Assembly: GCA_016193195.1 (NCBI GenBank)
Contig: JACPSQ010000035.1
Coordinates: 2,435 to 55,360, forward strand
From: Candidatus Omnitrophota bacterium
Lineage (GTDB): Bacteria > Omnitrophota > Gorgyraeia > Aquiviventales > Aquiviventaceae
DNA: 52,926 bases
Direction: 5' to 3'
Part shown: in pieces, positions 16,231-25,034 of the stretch
How the letters are laid out: every line of letters begins with the position of its first letter
Position numbering within the stretch: the stretch's first letter is position 1
The notes under the pieces: model-generated
Seen by the model: only the letters and a program-made list of their open reading frames with translations
Told to the model about the DNA's origin: nothing
Database searches by the model: none
Position numbers and translations under genes: made by a program

Positions 16231-18102
16231 ATGCGGATCGTATTCCTGGGAAATAACTGGGTCGCGTGGCAGGCGCTTCGCTGGTTGAAGGCCCAAGGCG
16301 AATTGATCGTGGGATTAGTGGTGCATCCGCCCCACAAGCAGCGCTATGGCGAGGAGCTGCTCAGCACCGTGGCAGGTGATGCGACGAAGTGCTTTGACGG
16401 CTCGCGGCTGCGGGAGCCGGGAACGATTGCGGCCATTCGGGATCTTCAGGTTGAGATGGCCGTGTCCGTCTCGTTTGGTTACCGCTTGGATCCGTCGTTC
16501 CTGGCGCTGTTCCCGCGCGGGGTCATCAACCTCCATGCAGGCTACCTCCCGTACAACCGGGGCACGCATCCCAACATCTGGAGCATTGTCGAAGGGACCC
16601 CGGCTGGCGCGACGCTCCATTACGTCGATGCCGGGATCGACACGGGAGACATTATTGCACAACGAGCGATTCCAGTGGAGCCAACGGACACGGGTGAGAC
16701 GCTGTATCGAAAGCTTGAACGAGTCTGCATGGAGCTGTTGATGGCAACGTGGCCGTCAATTCGCGACGGCACGGCACCTCGGCACCCACAGCCGTCAGGA
16801 GGCACGGCGCATCAGCGGCGGGATGTGGAGCGCATCGATGAGATCGCACCCGAGCGCCGGTATACAGCTAGGGAATTGATCGACATCCTTCGCGCACGGA
16901 CCTTCCCTCCCTACCCCGGAGCCTATCTCCGGCATGGGGGGCAGAAGATCTCCCTGCGTCTTTCTGCCGCCAAGGAAGACCACCCCGCCCCATGGCTTCA
17001 GCCAACGATTGATATCGGGTGCCGGCGTATTGGTGCTGGCTATCCAACCTACATCGTTGCGGAGATTTCAGCGAATCACAACCAGGACTTTGAGCTGGCC
17101 GTGAAACTGCTTCAGGCGGCCAAGGCTGCCGGGGCGGATGCGGTGAAGCTGCAAACCTACACCCCAGAGACCATGACGATTCCTTGTCACCGCGAGCCGT
17201 TTCAGATCAAGGGCACCCTGTGGGATGGACAGACCCTCTACGATCTCTACCGCCGAGCGTACACGCCGTGGGAGTGGCACCCAAAGCTGAAAGCGGTCGC
17301 GAACGAGATGGGTCTCGATCTGTTTTCGACCGCCTTTGACGCCACGGCTGTGGATTTCCTGGAATCCCTGGGGGTGCCGGTTCATAAGGTCGCTTCGTTT
17401 GAGATGGTGGATCTGGCTTTGTTGGCGAAGATGGCCCTGACCGGCAAGCCGGTGATCCTCTCGACAGGGATGGCAACCTTCCAGGAGATCGCTGAAGCGG
17501 TGCAGACCGTTCGCGGGGTGGGTGCGACGACACAAGTCGCGCTGCTCAAGTGCACAAGTGCCTATCCCGCACTTCCTGAAGAGATGAACCTGCGTGCCAT
17601 CCCGCACTTGACCGAGCAGTTTCAGGTACCCGTCGGCCTCTCGGATCACACCCTGGGCACGTCCGTTGCACTTGCCGCAGTCGCGCTTGGCGCCTGCATG
17701 GTGGAGAAGCATTTGACCCTCTCTCGCTCTGTTGCCACGCCGGATGCGGCCTTTTCCCTTGAGCCCGACGAGTTCAAGGCGATGGTGAAAGGGGTTCGGG
17801 AGGTGGAGCGGGCCCTGGGAGAGGTGCGTTATGGAGTCAGTCGTGGGGAGACCCAGAGCCAGGTCTTCCGGCGTTCCCTGTTCGTGGTGAGAGGGATGAA
17901 AGCCGGAGAGGTGTTTTCAGAGCGGAATGTCCGGTCGATCCGGCCGGGTTATGGGCTCCACCCCCGATACCTGAAGGACGTGTTGGGGCGGCAGGCGAGG
18001 TGTGATATTGCTGGGGGGACACCCTTCGCGTGGAAACTGGTGGACCCAGCGGGAGCAGAGGCTGCCTCGCCGGAAGAACCGAGTGCCAAGCGTGTGACCT
18101 GA
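16231..18102 (+). CDS. pseI: Fusion of sugar N-formyltransferase and pseudaminic acid synthase (PseI)
   Basis: 623 residues. Residues about 1-240 match the methionyl-tRNA-formyltransferase fold used by sugar N-formyltransferases. The catalytic triad is visible as Asn100 and His102 (INLHAGYLP) and Asp137 (GIDTGDI). Residues about 260-540 are a NeuB-family barrel with PseI hallmarks: YTPWEWHP, LLKCTSAYPA, LSDHT and VEKH. A SAF domain ends near 610. The second half would condense a 2,4-diamino-6-deoxy sugar with PEP. The first would put a formyl group, from N10-formyl-tetrahydrofolate, on an amine of the precursor. The frame is open from 16162, but ATG 16231 begins the formyltransferase (MRIVFLGNN) and leaves 13 nt after the previous stop. 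Confidence 0.88.
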   Translation: MRIVFLGNNWVAWQALRWLKAQGELIVGLVVHPPHKQRYGEELLSTVAGDATKCFDGSRLREPGTIAAIRDLQVEMAVSVSFGYRLDPSFLALFPRGVINLHAGYLPYNRGTHPNIWSIVEGTPAGATLHYVDAGIDTGDIIAQRAIPVEPTDTGETLYRKLERVCMELLMATWPSIRDGTAPRHPQPSGGTAHQRRDVERIDEIAPERRYTARELIDILRARTFPPYPGAYLRHGGQKISLRLSAAKEDHPAPWLQPTIDIGCRRIGAGYPTYIVAEISANHNQDFELAVKLLQAAKAAGADAVKLQTYTPETMTIPCHREPFQIKGTLWDGQTLYDLYRRAYTPWEWHPKLKAVANEMGLDLFSTAFDATAVDFLESLGVPVHKVASFEMVDLALLAKMALTGKPVILSTGMATFQEIAEAVQTVRGVGATTQVALLKCTSAYPALPEEMNLRAIPHLTEQFQVPVGLSDHTLGTSVALAAVALGACMVEKHLTLSRSVATPDAAFSLEPDEFKAMVKGVREVERALGEVRYGVSRGETQSQVFRRSLFVVRGMKAGEVFSERNVRSIRPGYGLHPRYLKDVLGRQARCDIAGGTPFAWKLVDPAGAEAASPEEPSAKRVT

Positions 18103-18115
18103 TCCGGTTGGTACG

Positions 18116-19234
18116 GTGATGGCGGTGGTGTTGTTTCGGACAGACGCTGCTCCTGCAGTTGGCCTCGGCCACCTGCGACGGTGCCTTTCGCTGGCGGCAG
18201 CGCTCCAACGGCAGGATGTGCGCAGTGTGTTTGTGGTCCCGGAGGATCGACAGGTTCGCCGGTGCGTCAGGGAGGCAGGGTGCAGCATCGAGATCGTGGA
18301 GCGTGTCACGGCGGGGGATGCCGTTGATCTGCAGCACGTGCTCCGTGCGGCAAGCCGCTCCGAGGCCGCCGCGGTGATCGTGGATTCCTACCAGATCGGT
18401 GCGGACTACCTGGAGGCGCTTCGGCAGGCAGGACTGTATGTCGCGGTCATTGATGATCTGGCAGCCATGGCCTTTCCGTGCCACGTGGTGGTCAACGGTG
18501 GGCCGCATGCGTGCCGGTTGCCGTACCGTTCGTCCTCCGGGGAAACCACGTTCTTGCTCGGTCCCTCCTATGCGTTGCTGGGTCCAGCATTCTGGAACGT
18601 TGGCCCTCGACCGGTGCGCCAGACCGTGCAGCATGTCCTGCTCACGCTGGGCGGGGCGGATCCTCATCACCTGATGCCGAGGCTGCTGGGCCTGCTCGAC
18701 GATCTCCCTGGCGAGTTTGGCGTCACGGCCGTGATTGGCCCATTCTTCCAGAACCGTCTTGAGGTTCAACATGTGGCCAAGCGGTGCCAACGAACGGTGA
18801 GGCTCGTTGATGCGCCGGCGTCCCTGCGTGACCTGATGCTCGAGGCGGACCTTGCTGTGTCGGCTGGCGGACAGACCTTGTTCGAGCTGGCGCGTGTGGG
18901 ATGTCCCGCCGTTGCCGTCAGGACCGCATCGAATCAGGTCGCTCAGCTACGGGCCTTTGTGGAGTCTGGAGCTATGCGCCTTGCAGGAGACGCCGGGGAT
19001 GCCCACGTGATGGCTGCCGTACGTGACAGCGTGGCCTCATTGGTGGGGGATCAGGGGGAACGAGGTCGCATGAGCCTGGCGGGCCGTCGGCTCGTCGACG
19101 GACGAGGCGCCCAACGGACCGCCGACGCGATTGCAGCGGGGATTCGGACGCGGCTGGCCGCGGCGATCAAGCGCAATGAGGTGGAGCACCGGCTCGAAGG
19201 GCGCATGGTCTCGCCGGTGTTTCGGACGGCGTGA
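18116..19234 (+). CDS. pseG: UDP-2,4-diacylamino-2,4,6-trideoxy-sugar hydrolase, PseG type
   Basis: 372 residues (371 if ATG 18119 is used instead of GTG 18116). GT-B-like fold of the PseG family: the catalytic His lies in VGLGHLRRCL about 18 residues from the start. LTLGGADPHH opens the C-terminal half and SAGGQTLFELARVGCPAVAV is the UDP-binding region. It removes UDP from the diacylamino altrose derivative, giving the free sugar used by PseI. Directly follows the formyltransferase-PseI fusion with a 13-nt gap, consistent with coupled steps. Confidence 0.88.
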   Translation: MMAVVLFRTDAAPAVGLGHLRRCLSLAAALQRQDVRSVFVVPEDRQVRRCVREAGCSIEIVERVTAGDAVDLQHVLRAASRSEAAAVIVDSYQIGADYLEALRQAGLYVAVIDDLAAMAFPCHVVVNGGPHACRLPYRSSSGETTFLLGPSYALLGPAFWNVGPRPVRQTVQHVLLTLGGADPHHLMPRLLGLLDDLPGEFGVTAVIGPFFQNRLEVQHVAKRCQRTVRLVDAPASLRDLMLEADLAVSAGGQTLFELARVGCPAVAVRTASNQVAQLRAFVESGAMRLAGDAGDAHVMAAVRDSVASLVGDQGERGRMSLAGRRLVDGRGAQRTADAIAAGIRTRLAAAIKRNEVEHRLEGRMVSPVFRTA

Positions 19235-19264
19235 CCACGCAGGGTGTGGGGTGAGGGCTGCTCG

Positions 19265-20182
19265 ATGCGTCGGGTCCTGGTGACGGGGAGCAGTGGATTG
19301 CTGGGGGCGCATGTGGCCCGGCAGGCGTCAGGAGGCTACGACGTCACGGCCCTCCACCATACACACCCGGTCGAGCTCGCCGGCTGCGACAACCGGCCGT
19401 GCGACCTGACCGATGACGCAGAGGTGGCGAGCTGCCTTGGCGCGGCGCGGCCGGAGGTCATCATTCACTGCGCGGCGCTGACCGATGTGGAGTTGTGCGA
19501 GCGACGGCCTGATCTGGCGGAGCGCCTCAATGTTGAGGCCACCGCGACCCTCGTCGAGTGGGCACGACGCCGGAACGCTCAGTTCGTGCATCTCTCGACC
19601 GACGCGGTCTTTGGTGGGAGCGCTGGGGCGTATCGTGAAGACCAGTCCCCCGAGCCGGTGAATTGGTATGGCCGCACGAAGGCCAAGGCCGAGGGCGTGG
19701 TGAGCGCGGCCGTGCCCGACGCCATGATCATCCGGACGAACTTCTATGGATGGAACGTCCAGCCCAAGCTGAGCCTCGGCGAATGGATCATTGACCGGCT
19801 GGTTCAGGGCGAGCGTTGCCCGGCGTTTGTCGATGTGTTCTTCAATCCGCTGGTGGCGGATCAACTCGCCGAAGTCGTCCTGTCCCTCATCGCGCAAGGC
19901 GCCAGCGGGATCTACCACGTCGCCGCGCGCGATCGCTGCTCAAAGCACAAATTCGCCGTCCGTCTGGCGAAGACCTTTGGGCTCTCCGCAGCCGGCATCG
20001 TGCCGACCTGTGTCGATCAGTCTCCGTTGCTGGCCCGGCGGCCCAAGCGCAGCACGCTGGCGGTTGACAAGGTGTGCCGGGATCTTGGTCGGCCGATGCC
20101 GTCCATCCAGGAGGGTCTGGAGCGGTTCAAGGCGTCCCAGCGCGCCGCGGCGTCGCGAGTCGGCGTGGGGGACATCCGGTGA
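19265..20182 (+). CDS. RmlD-like NDP-4-dehydro sugar reductase (SDR)
   Basis: 305 residues from ATG 19265; a GTG at 19244 is possible but adds only seven residues before MRRVLVTGSSG. The glycine-rich loop VLVTGSSGLLGAHV, CAALTDVELCERRP, LSTDAVFGG and WYGRTKAKAE (YxxxK) match the RmlD/MAT2B branch of short-chain dehydrogenases, which reduce 4-keto-6-deoxy nucleotide sugars. The segment NPLVADQLAEVV is the usual C-terminal substrate region. Likely reduces a keto intermediate of one of the sugars built here. Its stop overlaps the GTG of a broken downstream gene as GTGA. Confidence 0.82.
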   Translation: MRRVLVTGSSGLLGAHVARQASGGYDVTALHHTHPVELAGCDNRPCDLTDDAEVASCLGAARPEVIIHCAALTDVELCERRPDLAERLNVEATATLVEWARRRNAQFVHLSTDAVFGGSAGAYREDQSPEPVNWYGRTKAKAEGVVSAAVPDAMIIRTNFYGWNVQPKLSLGEWIIDRLVQGERCPAFVDVFFNPLVADQLAEVVLSLIAQGASGIYHVAARDRCSKHKFAVRLAKTFGLSAAGIVPTCVDQSPLLARRPKRSTLAVDKVCRDLGRPMPSIQEGLERFKASQRAAASRVGVGDIR

Positions 20183-20408
20183 GGGATGCCCGTCTCCTCT
20201 ATGTCTCGGCGGGCTACACGGCCCATGACCGCAAGTTCCTGGAGCAGCTTGCTGGTTCCGCCCACGAGCTGTGGTTCTGCCGTGCATGGTGGATGGGACG
20301 GCGCCTGCCGATGCGATTCCGCCCTACCGCATCGGCGAGGTGGTGAGCCGTCGTCTCCGACGGGCGATGCGGCGGGGGGAGCATGTCACCTGGGAGGCGC
20401 TTGAGTGA
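20179..20408 (+). pseudogene. Remnant of a deleted gene or genes: glycosyltransferase-like head joined to an unrelated-frame tail
   Basis: From GTG 20179 one frame reads LLYVSAGYTAHDRKFLEQL, the first strand and helix of a GT-B glycosyltransferase, and ends at 20344-20346. A second frame from about 20286 to the stop at 20406-20408 reads PYRIGEVVSRRLRRA and HVTWEALE, which looks like a natural protein C-terminus. Both ends keep operon-style GTGA overlaps with the neighbouring genes (20179 and 20405). The pattern is that of a full-length gene, or two genes, whose middle was removed. This explains the apparent 220-nt gap. Confidence 0.6.
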
Positions 20409-21061
20409 CCATGGCGCGGCAGGTTCGGCATGTGTCGCTGGTCCCAGCTCGGGGAAGGAACGCGACTAGCAGCGTGGAGCGGCGGGTCCCTCGAGGGATG
20501 CGAGGTCGCGTGCTCATGGGATCACGGCTGTGCCTGCGACCACTGACGGAGGCTGACGTGACCACGGAGTACCTGAGGTGGCTGAACGATCCCGAGGTCA
20601 CGCGGTTCCTCGAGGTCGGTCGGCAGCGCTCCACGCGCCAGACGGTGCGCAGGTACCTCACGCGGTTCCACGGCAGCCGAACGGACTTCATCTTTGCGAT
20701 GATCGAGAGGGAGACCGGACGCCACATCGGCAACGTCACCCTCAATCGGATACATCGAGTTGACCGCACGGCCGATACGGGCCTGATGATCGGACGGAAG
20801 GACCTGTGGGGAAAAGGATATGCCAGCGAGGCCTGGAGTCTTGTGCTGGCGCATGCGTTCCGGGATCTTGGGGTGCGGAAGGTGGTAGCGGGGGTGGTAG
20901 TGGACAACGTCCGGAGCCTCCAGGCCCTGAAGAAAGTTGGTTTTCGCGTTGAAGGGGTCCTTCGCCAAGAGTGGTTCGTCAACGGGACCTACAAGGATAT
21001 CGTGCGGCTCGGCCTGTTCAGCCATGAGTTCGAGCCTAAGAGCGCTCTAAAGGGTGGATGA
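20405..21061 (+). CDS. GNAT family N-acetyltransferase, PseH-like
   Basis: 218 residues from GTG 20405, which overlaps the remnant stop as GTGA. An alternative ATG at 20498 gives a 187-residue protein beginning just before the conserved domain (LCLRPLTEADVTTEYLRWLNDPEV). The acetyl-CoA binding motif is LWGKGYASEAWSLVLAHAF (the Q/RxxGxG/A type), followed by NVRSLQALKKVGFRVEG. In the pseudaminic pathway PseH acetylates the C-4 amine of the PseC product with this fold. Because a formyltransferase is fused to PseI in the same operon, the two may compete or act on different amines. Confidence 0.75.
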   Translation: MTMARQVRHVSLVPARGRNATSSVERRVPRGMRGRVLMGSRLCLRPLTEADVTTEYLRWLNDPEVTRFLEVGRQRSTRQTVRRYLTRFHGSRTDFIFAMIERETGRHIGNVTLNRIHRVDRTADTGLMIGRKDLWGKGYASEAWSLVLAHAFRDLGVRKVVAGVVVDNVRSLQALKKVGFRVEGVLRQEWFVNGTYKDIVRLGLFSHEFEPKSALKGG

Positions 21062-23046
21062 TGAGCGGGGAGCGATTGCGGGTCATTGTGGGTCGGCTGG
21101 CGGAGGGCGCCGTCCTCCCCGACGGAGGCCTGACGACGCTGTACGAGGCGGGTCGCCTTACGATCCAAGGCGACACCGACACGGTGCGGCTCGCCCAGGG
21201 GAACCGCGAGCTCGCCCTCCTGGTCGGAGAGGTCGTGGGGGTGCGCCATGGGGCGGGGGCTTTGCGCAGGCCATCGTCGGCCCAGGAGGCGGTGGGGGTG
21301 GCCCTCCGGGCGGATCACGCCCGCTGGCGGGAGGAGCTGGAGGGACGGTTCATCCTTCTGCGAGTGGACGGCGAGCGAGCGGTGATCGAGAGCGACCGGT
21401 TCGGCCAGAAGGAGCTGTATCTTCAGCGCGACCGCGGCGCCACCGTGCTCGCCACAGACCTCAGCCTGCTCTCGATCGCCCCGGGGGCGGCGGGCTACGA
21501 TCAGGCGGCGCTTGCGCACACGCTGTGCATCTACGGCTATCGCCCCCCGAAACGGCATACCCTCTATCGGGATGTCCGACGTCTCGGCGTCGGGGAATGG
21601 GTGGAGATCGCCGAGGGGGCTGTGCGCGTCGCAGAGCACCCCTTTCAACCCCTGGCGATGGGGGCGTACGGGGAACGGGAGCTGCAGGCGTACGCCAAGA
21701 CGCTGCTGGATGCCGTGGCGCTGCGCGGCTCCCGCCACGGGAACGTCGTGTATCTCTCCTCCGGATGGGATTCGACGGCCCTCCTGGCCTGCCTGGTGAA
21801 GGTCTTCGGGCCCCGCAAGGTCCGGGCAGTCATCGGGCGGATGCAGTATGCCGAGCGTAGCGGGGTGATCAACCAGTTTGAGATTGACCGGGCCCGGGCC
21901 GTCGCCGACTACTTTGGCGTGCGGCTCGACGTCGTGGAGTTTGATTACCGGGCTGAGGGGCCTGCGGTGGCGGAGCGGTTGCAGCCGCTCCTGCGATCCC
22001 ACCAGTTCCACAGCCTGGCCGCCCTCAACGAGGCGCTCCTCGCCGAGGGCGTGGCGCGCACGGCCGATCGCCCGGAGGTCGTCTTCGCCGGGGAGATCAG
22101 CGATGGGGCGCACAACCTCGGCTTCAGCCAATTCACGACGATCTTCCACCCGATGCTGGAGTTTCGGGAGTATAGCGACAAGATGGCCAGCTATCTCTTC
22201 GGCCCGACGTTCTTGGGGCTCCTGGAGCGCGGCCAGGGGGTCCACGATGTGGTGTATCAGTTGCTGCGAGGCCGCTGCGGCGAGGCGAGCTTCGATGAGC
22301 CGTCGCCGGACCGCGTGACGCGGCGGATGCAGCTGCTCGCCGGCTTTTTCCTCCGGGCGCATCGGATCCCGCTGTGGTCGGTGCGCAACCATCGGCTGCT
22401 CACCGCGGCCGGACAGGACCTGTACAGCCATGAGATGGAGGAGACGTACCTTCGCGCCGCCGCCGAGGCGCTCACCCCAGAGACCGTGTACGCGTGGCTG
22501 CTCCATCTGTACAACTCGTTCCATTGGCAGGGATCGACCGTGGCGCCGATGGCCATTACGGCACGAGCCCAGGGATTGCGGCTGGTGCTCCCGTTTTGGG
22601 ACAGCTGGCTCCAGGCTTTTCTGTCCGCCATGCCGGAATCCTGGGGCAGGAGCCTTGATCTGAACCCCACCAAATATCCGCTCAAATGGATGTTGAAGCA
22701 CCGGATTGACTATCCGTTGCATCTCCAGACGGGTCCGCATTCCTACCTCTATGACGTGGATCCCAATTTCAGCCATGGAGCGGAGATCCTCTACGGCTCC
22801 GCCTTCACGCCGTATTTCAGGACCCTGCTCAAGGGGCGCCCATACGACGAGGTCTTATCTCATCGGGTCTTTGACCGTGCGTACATCGAGGCGATCGTGG
22901 AGCGGTATCTTCAGGGAACCGAGGTGCGGGGCGCGGAGATGAACGACCTCCTCGCGCTGGCCTTCCTCTCGATGGTGGGATGGTACGGCGGGAGCGGTCT
23001 CTCGGAGACCGCTGACTCTGCGGTGGCCCTGCGTGCCAGGGACTAA
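21058..23046 (+). CDS. Asparagine-synthetase-like protein without glutaminase nucleophile
   Basis: 662 residues, starting with tandem ATGs that overlap the previous stop. Residues about 90-200 keep the outline of the AsnB glutaminase domain (VIESDRFGQKELYLQRD; CIYGYRPPKRHTLYRDVRRL). The N-terminus is MMSGERLRV, with no Cys at position 2, so glutamine hydrolysis is unlikely. The synthetase half has a P-loop YLSSGWDSTALL in place of SGGxDS, and FAGEISDGAHNLGFSQF replaces the GDGGDE region. A role like that of PseA/LegA-type amidotransferases, converting an acylamino group to an amidino group or adding another amine, is plausible with ammonia from elsewhere. That is inference. Confidence 0.7.
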   Translation: MMSGERLRVIVGRLAEGAVLPDGGLTTLYEAGRLTIQGDTDTVRLAQGNRELALLVGEVVGVRHGAGALRRPSSAQEAVGVALRADHARWREELEGRFILLRVDGERAVIESDRFGQKELYLQRDRGATVLATDLSLLSIAPGAAGYDQAALAHTLCIYGYRPPKRHTLYRDVRRLGVGEWVEIAEGAVRVAEHPFQPLAMGAYGERELQAYAKTLLDAVALRGSRHGNVVYLSSGWDSTALLACLVKVFGPRKVRAVIGRMQYAERSGVINQFEIDRARAVADYFGVRLDVVEFDYRAEGPAVAERLQPLLRSHQFHSLAALNEALLAEGVARTADRPEVVFAGEISDGAHNLGFSQFTTIFHPMLEFREYSDKMASYLFGPTFLGLLERGQGVHDVVYQLLRGRCGEASFDEPSPDRVTRRMQLLAGFFLRAHRIPLWSVRNHRLLTAAGQDLYSHEMEETYLRAAAEALTPETVYAWLLHLYNSFHWQGSTVAPMAITARAQGLRLVLPFWDSWLQAFLSAMPESWGRSLDLNPTKYPLKWMLKHRIDYPLHLQTGPHSYLYDVDPNFSHGAEILYGSAFTPYFRTLLKGRPYDEVLSHRVFDRAYIEAIVERYLQGTEVRGAEMNDLLALAFLSMVGWYGGSGLSETADSAVALRARD

Positions 23047-23057
23047 GAAGTTCCGTC

Positions 23058-25034
23058 ATGAGGCCGGAGATCTTCATTGAGCGGTTGACCCACGCGCACC
23101 GACCCCTCATCGCGTGGTGGGTCCGGCGCGGGCATCGGGTCTGTGTCTTTGACTTTGACCACTGTGCGCGGCTGCGATCATTCGGGTGGCTGCGCAGGCT
23201 GCTGGACCAGGGCAAGGTCGAAACCATCTACGTGCCTTCGAGCTCGGTAGCCGACTCGCTGGCCATTGACACGGCCGAGCGGTTCTTTCCCGCTTTCTCG
23301 TCCCACCCGTTGGTTCGAGCGATGGGAAGGATCTTTGGGGAGCACGAAGCGGCCCCCGTGCTGAAGAAGGCGCTAGTGGAGAGTCTCTTTCGGTATTTCT
23401 ATATCAAGCAGTCCCTCACAGATCGGGCTCGAGGGGCATCGGGTCGGCAGGCGGCGATCGTCGTCTCATCCCTCTATTGGGCCTGGGAGGTGCGCCTGCG
23501 CGAGGTGGCCCGCGACGTGCCGACCCCAGCGCCCACGAGTTGCCCCTGGTGGGCTCGTGGGTATGACGCGGTGGCCAGAAGGATCCAGGACGTCCTGTGG
23601 TCTCTCGCCGTATGCGGGGGGATCCTGCTCCATGCGGGCTCGATCATCGTGGGGAGGATGCTGGCGAGATCCCAGCCGGCTCTGCAGCAGGCCGATCACG
23701 TCTTCGCGGTGGATTCGCCCTTCCAGGTGAAGTTCCAGGGGCCGCGGCGAGCCGACTTCTTGCTCGACCACCAGCAGGTGACGAAGCAGAACACGGTCTT
23801 TGTCGTGCACCGGCTTGGCGAGGGGCCCTGGATCCAGCAGGCCCGGTGCGCCGGCTATCGGCTGATTCGCCAGGCGGAGTTCGCCGATGTGCGGCATCCG
23901 TGGCGGCACATGCGTCAGCCGCCCCGCAGCGTGCGCCTGGGGCCCGCCCTGCGAGCCGGAGGCTGCCTGGCGGCGCACCCGTGGGCCGCCGGGTGGCTGG
24001 TGGACGCGGCCGGGCGTGGCCTGGTCGCCTACCTCACGAAGTCCGCCCTGCTGGAGCGGGTCAACTTTGTCAACTACGTCTATATGGACCAGGATCACCT
24101 GTCGCAGCAATGCCTGAATATCCTCATTCGAAAGCAGGGAGGTCAGAGCTGGAACTTCGCTTACGCGATCGGAGGCGGTTACCTCTATGGGAATGGGCAG
24201 GTACCGGGGCATCGCCAGCGGCGGCTCGCGTACCAGAACCCGGATCACTTTGTCGGCACGAGTCAGCGGATGACGCGCTACCATCAGGAGCACCGCCAGG
24301 GGGTCCGCGCATACCACGCCGTCGGGAACCTCTGGTCGCAGTCGGTGTCGCTTGCGGCGAGCGCGACGGACATCCGGCGGCTTCGGTCGGCCTGGTTTGG
24401 CGCTGCGGCCGATCAGGGCAGGGTGGTGGCGTGGTTTGACACCACCTTCATCGAAGGGGCCGGCTCCCCCAGCACCTATCATGAGGCGGTCGCCTGGTAC
24501 CGGGACATCTGGCGGATAGTGAGCGAGGACGAACGGTTGCTCGCGGTGATCAAGCCGTCAAAGGACGACGCCTGCTTCGTGGACGGCCGTTCCCAGCTCA
24601 TGCACCCGCTGGGCCAGTCGGTGATCGGGGAATGGGCGCGACTGAAGCAGCATCCGCGGGTGCATTTTGCGGGACATGCCATCGATCCTTCCCTCGTAAT
24701 TGCCGCCAGCGACCTGACCGTGACCTTTTGCTTTTCCTCGCCGACTGCCGAGGCGCTGGGGGCAGGCAAGCGGGCGATGTGGTATGAACCGGGCGAGCGC
24801 TGGCGGGATACCCTCTACGGGGCCGAGCCGCTGTTGGTCGCCCATGGGTATCCTGAGCTGCGCCGGCTCGTGGGCACGCTCCTCAACGACATGGACGATG
24901 AGGCGTATCGGCAGTTCCTTGAGAGGCGCGTTCGGGGTTTGGTCGAAGACTTCCTGGATGGGAACGGGCTCTCCAGGTTCCGTGAGCTGCTCGCCGACGC
25001 CGCGCGGCCGGCGGCCTGGAGCCCCCGCGCATGA
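23058..25034 (+). CDS. Unrecognised 658-residue protein, possible GT-B-like polysaccharide enzyme
   Basis: I do not recognise the family with confidence. The N-terminus contains VCVFDFDHCARLRS. A hydrophobic segment near residues 180-203 (LWSLAVCGGILLHAGSIIVG) could be a membrane anchor. The C-terminal 200 residues look like the nucleotide-sugar half of a GT-B enzyme: VVAWFDTTF, LAVIKPSKDD, HPRVHFAG, then AASDLTVTFCFSSPTAEALG followed by KRAMWYEP, a pattern resembling capsule and lipopolysaccharide transferases with a serine/threonine-rich donor loop. Position between the AsnB-like gene and the Wzx flippase supports a role in building the repeat unit. It overlaps the flippase gene by 4 nt. 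Confidence 0.55.
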   Translation: MRPEIFIERLTHAHRPLIAWWVRRGHRVCVFDFDHCARLRSFGWLRRLLDQGKVETIYVPSSSVADSLAIDTAERFFPAFSSHPLVRAMGRIFGEHEAAPVLKKALVESLFRYFYIKQSLTDRARGASGRQAAIVVSSLYWAWEVRLREVARDVPTPAPTSCPWWARGYDAVARRIQDVLWSLAVCGGILLHAGSIIVGRMLARSQPALQQADHVFAVDSPFQVKFQGPRRADFLLDHQQVTKQNTVFVVHRLGEGPWIQQARCAGYRLIRQAEFADVRHPWRHMRQPPRSVRLGPALRAGGCLAAHPWAAGWLVDAAGRGLVAYLTKSALLERVNFVNYVYMDQDHLSQQCLNILIRKQGGQSWNFAYAIGGGYLYGNGQVPGHRQRRLAYQNPDHFVGTSQRMTRYHQEHRQGVRAYHAVGNLWSQSVSLAASATDIRRLRSAWFGAAADQGRVVAWFDTTFIEGAGSPSTYHEAVAWYRDIWRIVSEDERLLAVIKPSKDDACFVDGRSQLMHPLGQSVIGEWARLKQHPRVHFAGHAIDPSLVIAASDLTVTFCFSSPTAEALGAGKRAMWYEPGERWRDTLYGAEPLLVAHGYPELRRLVGTLLNDMDDEAYRQFLERRVRGLVEDFLDGNGLSRFRELLADAARPAAWSPRA

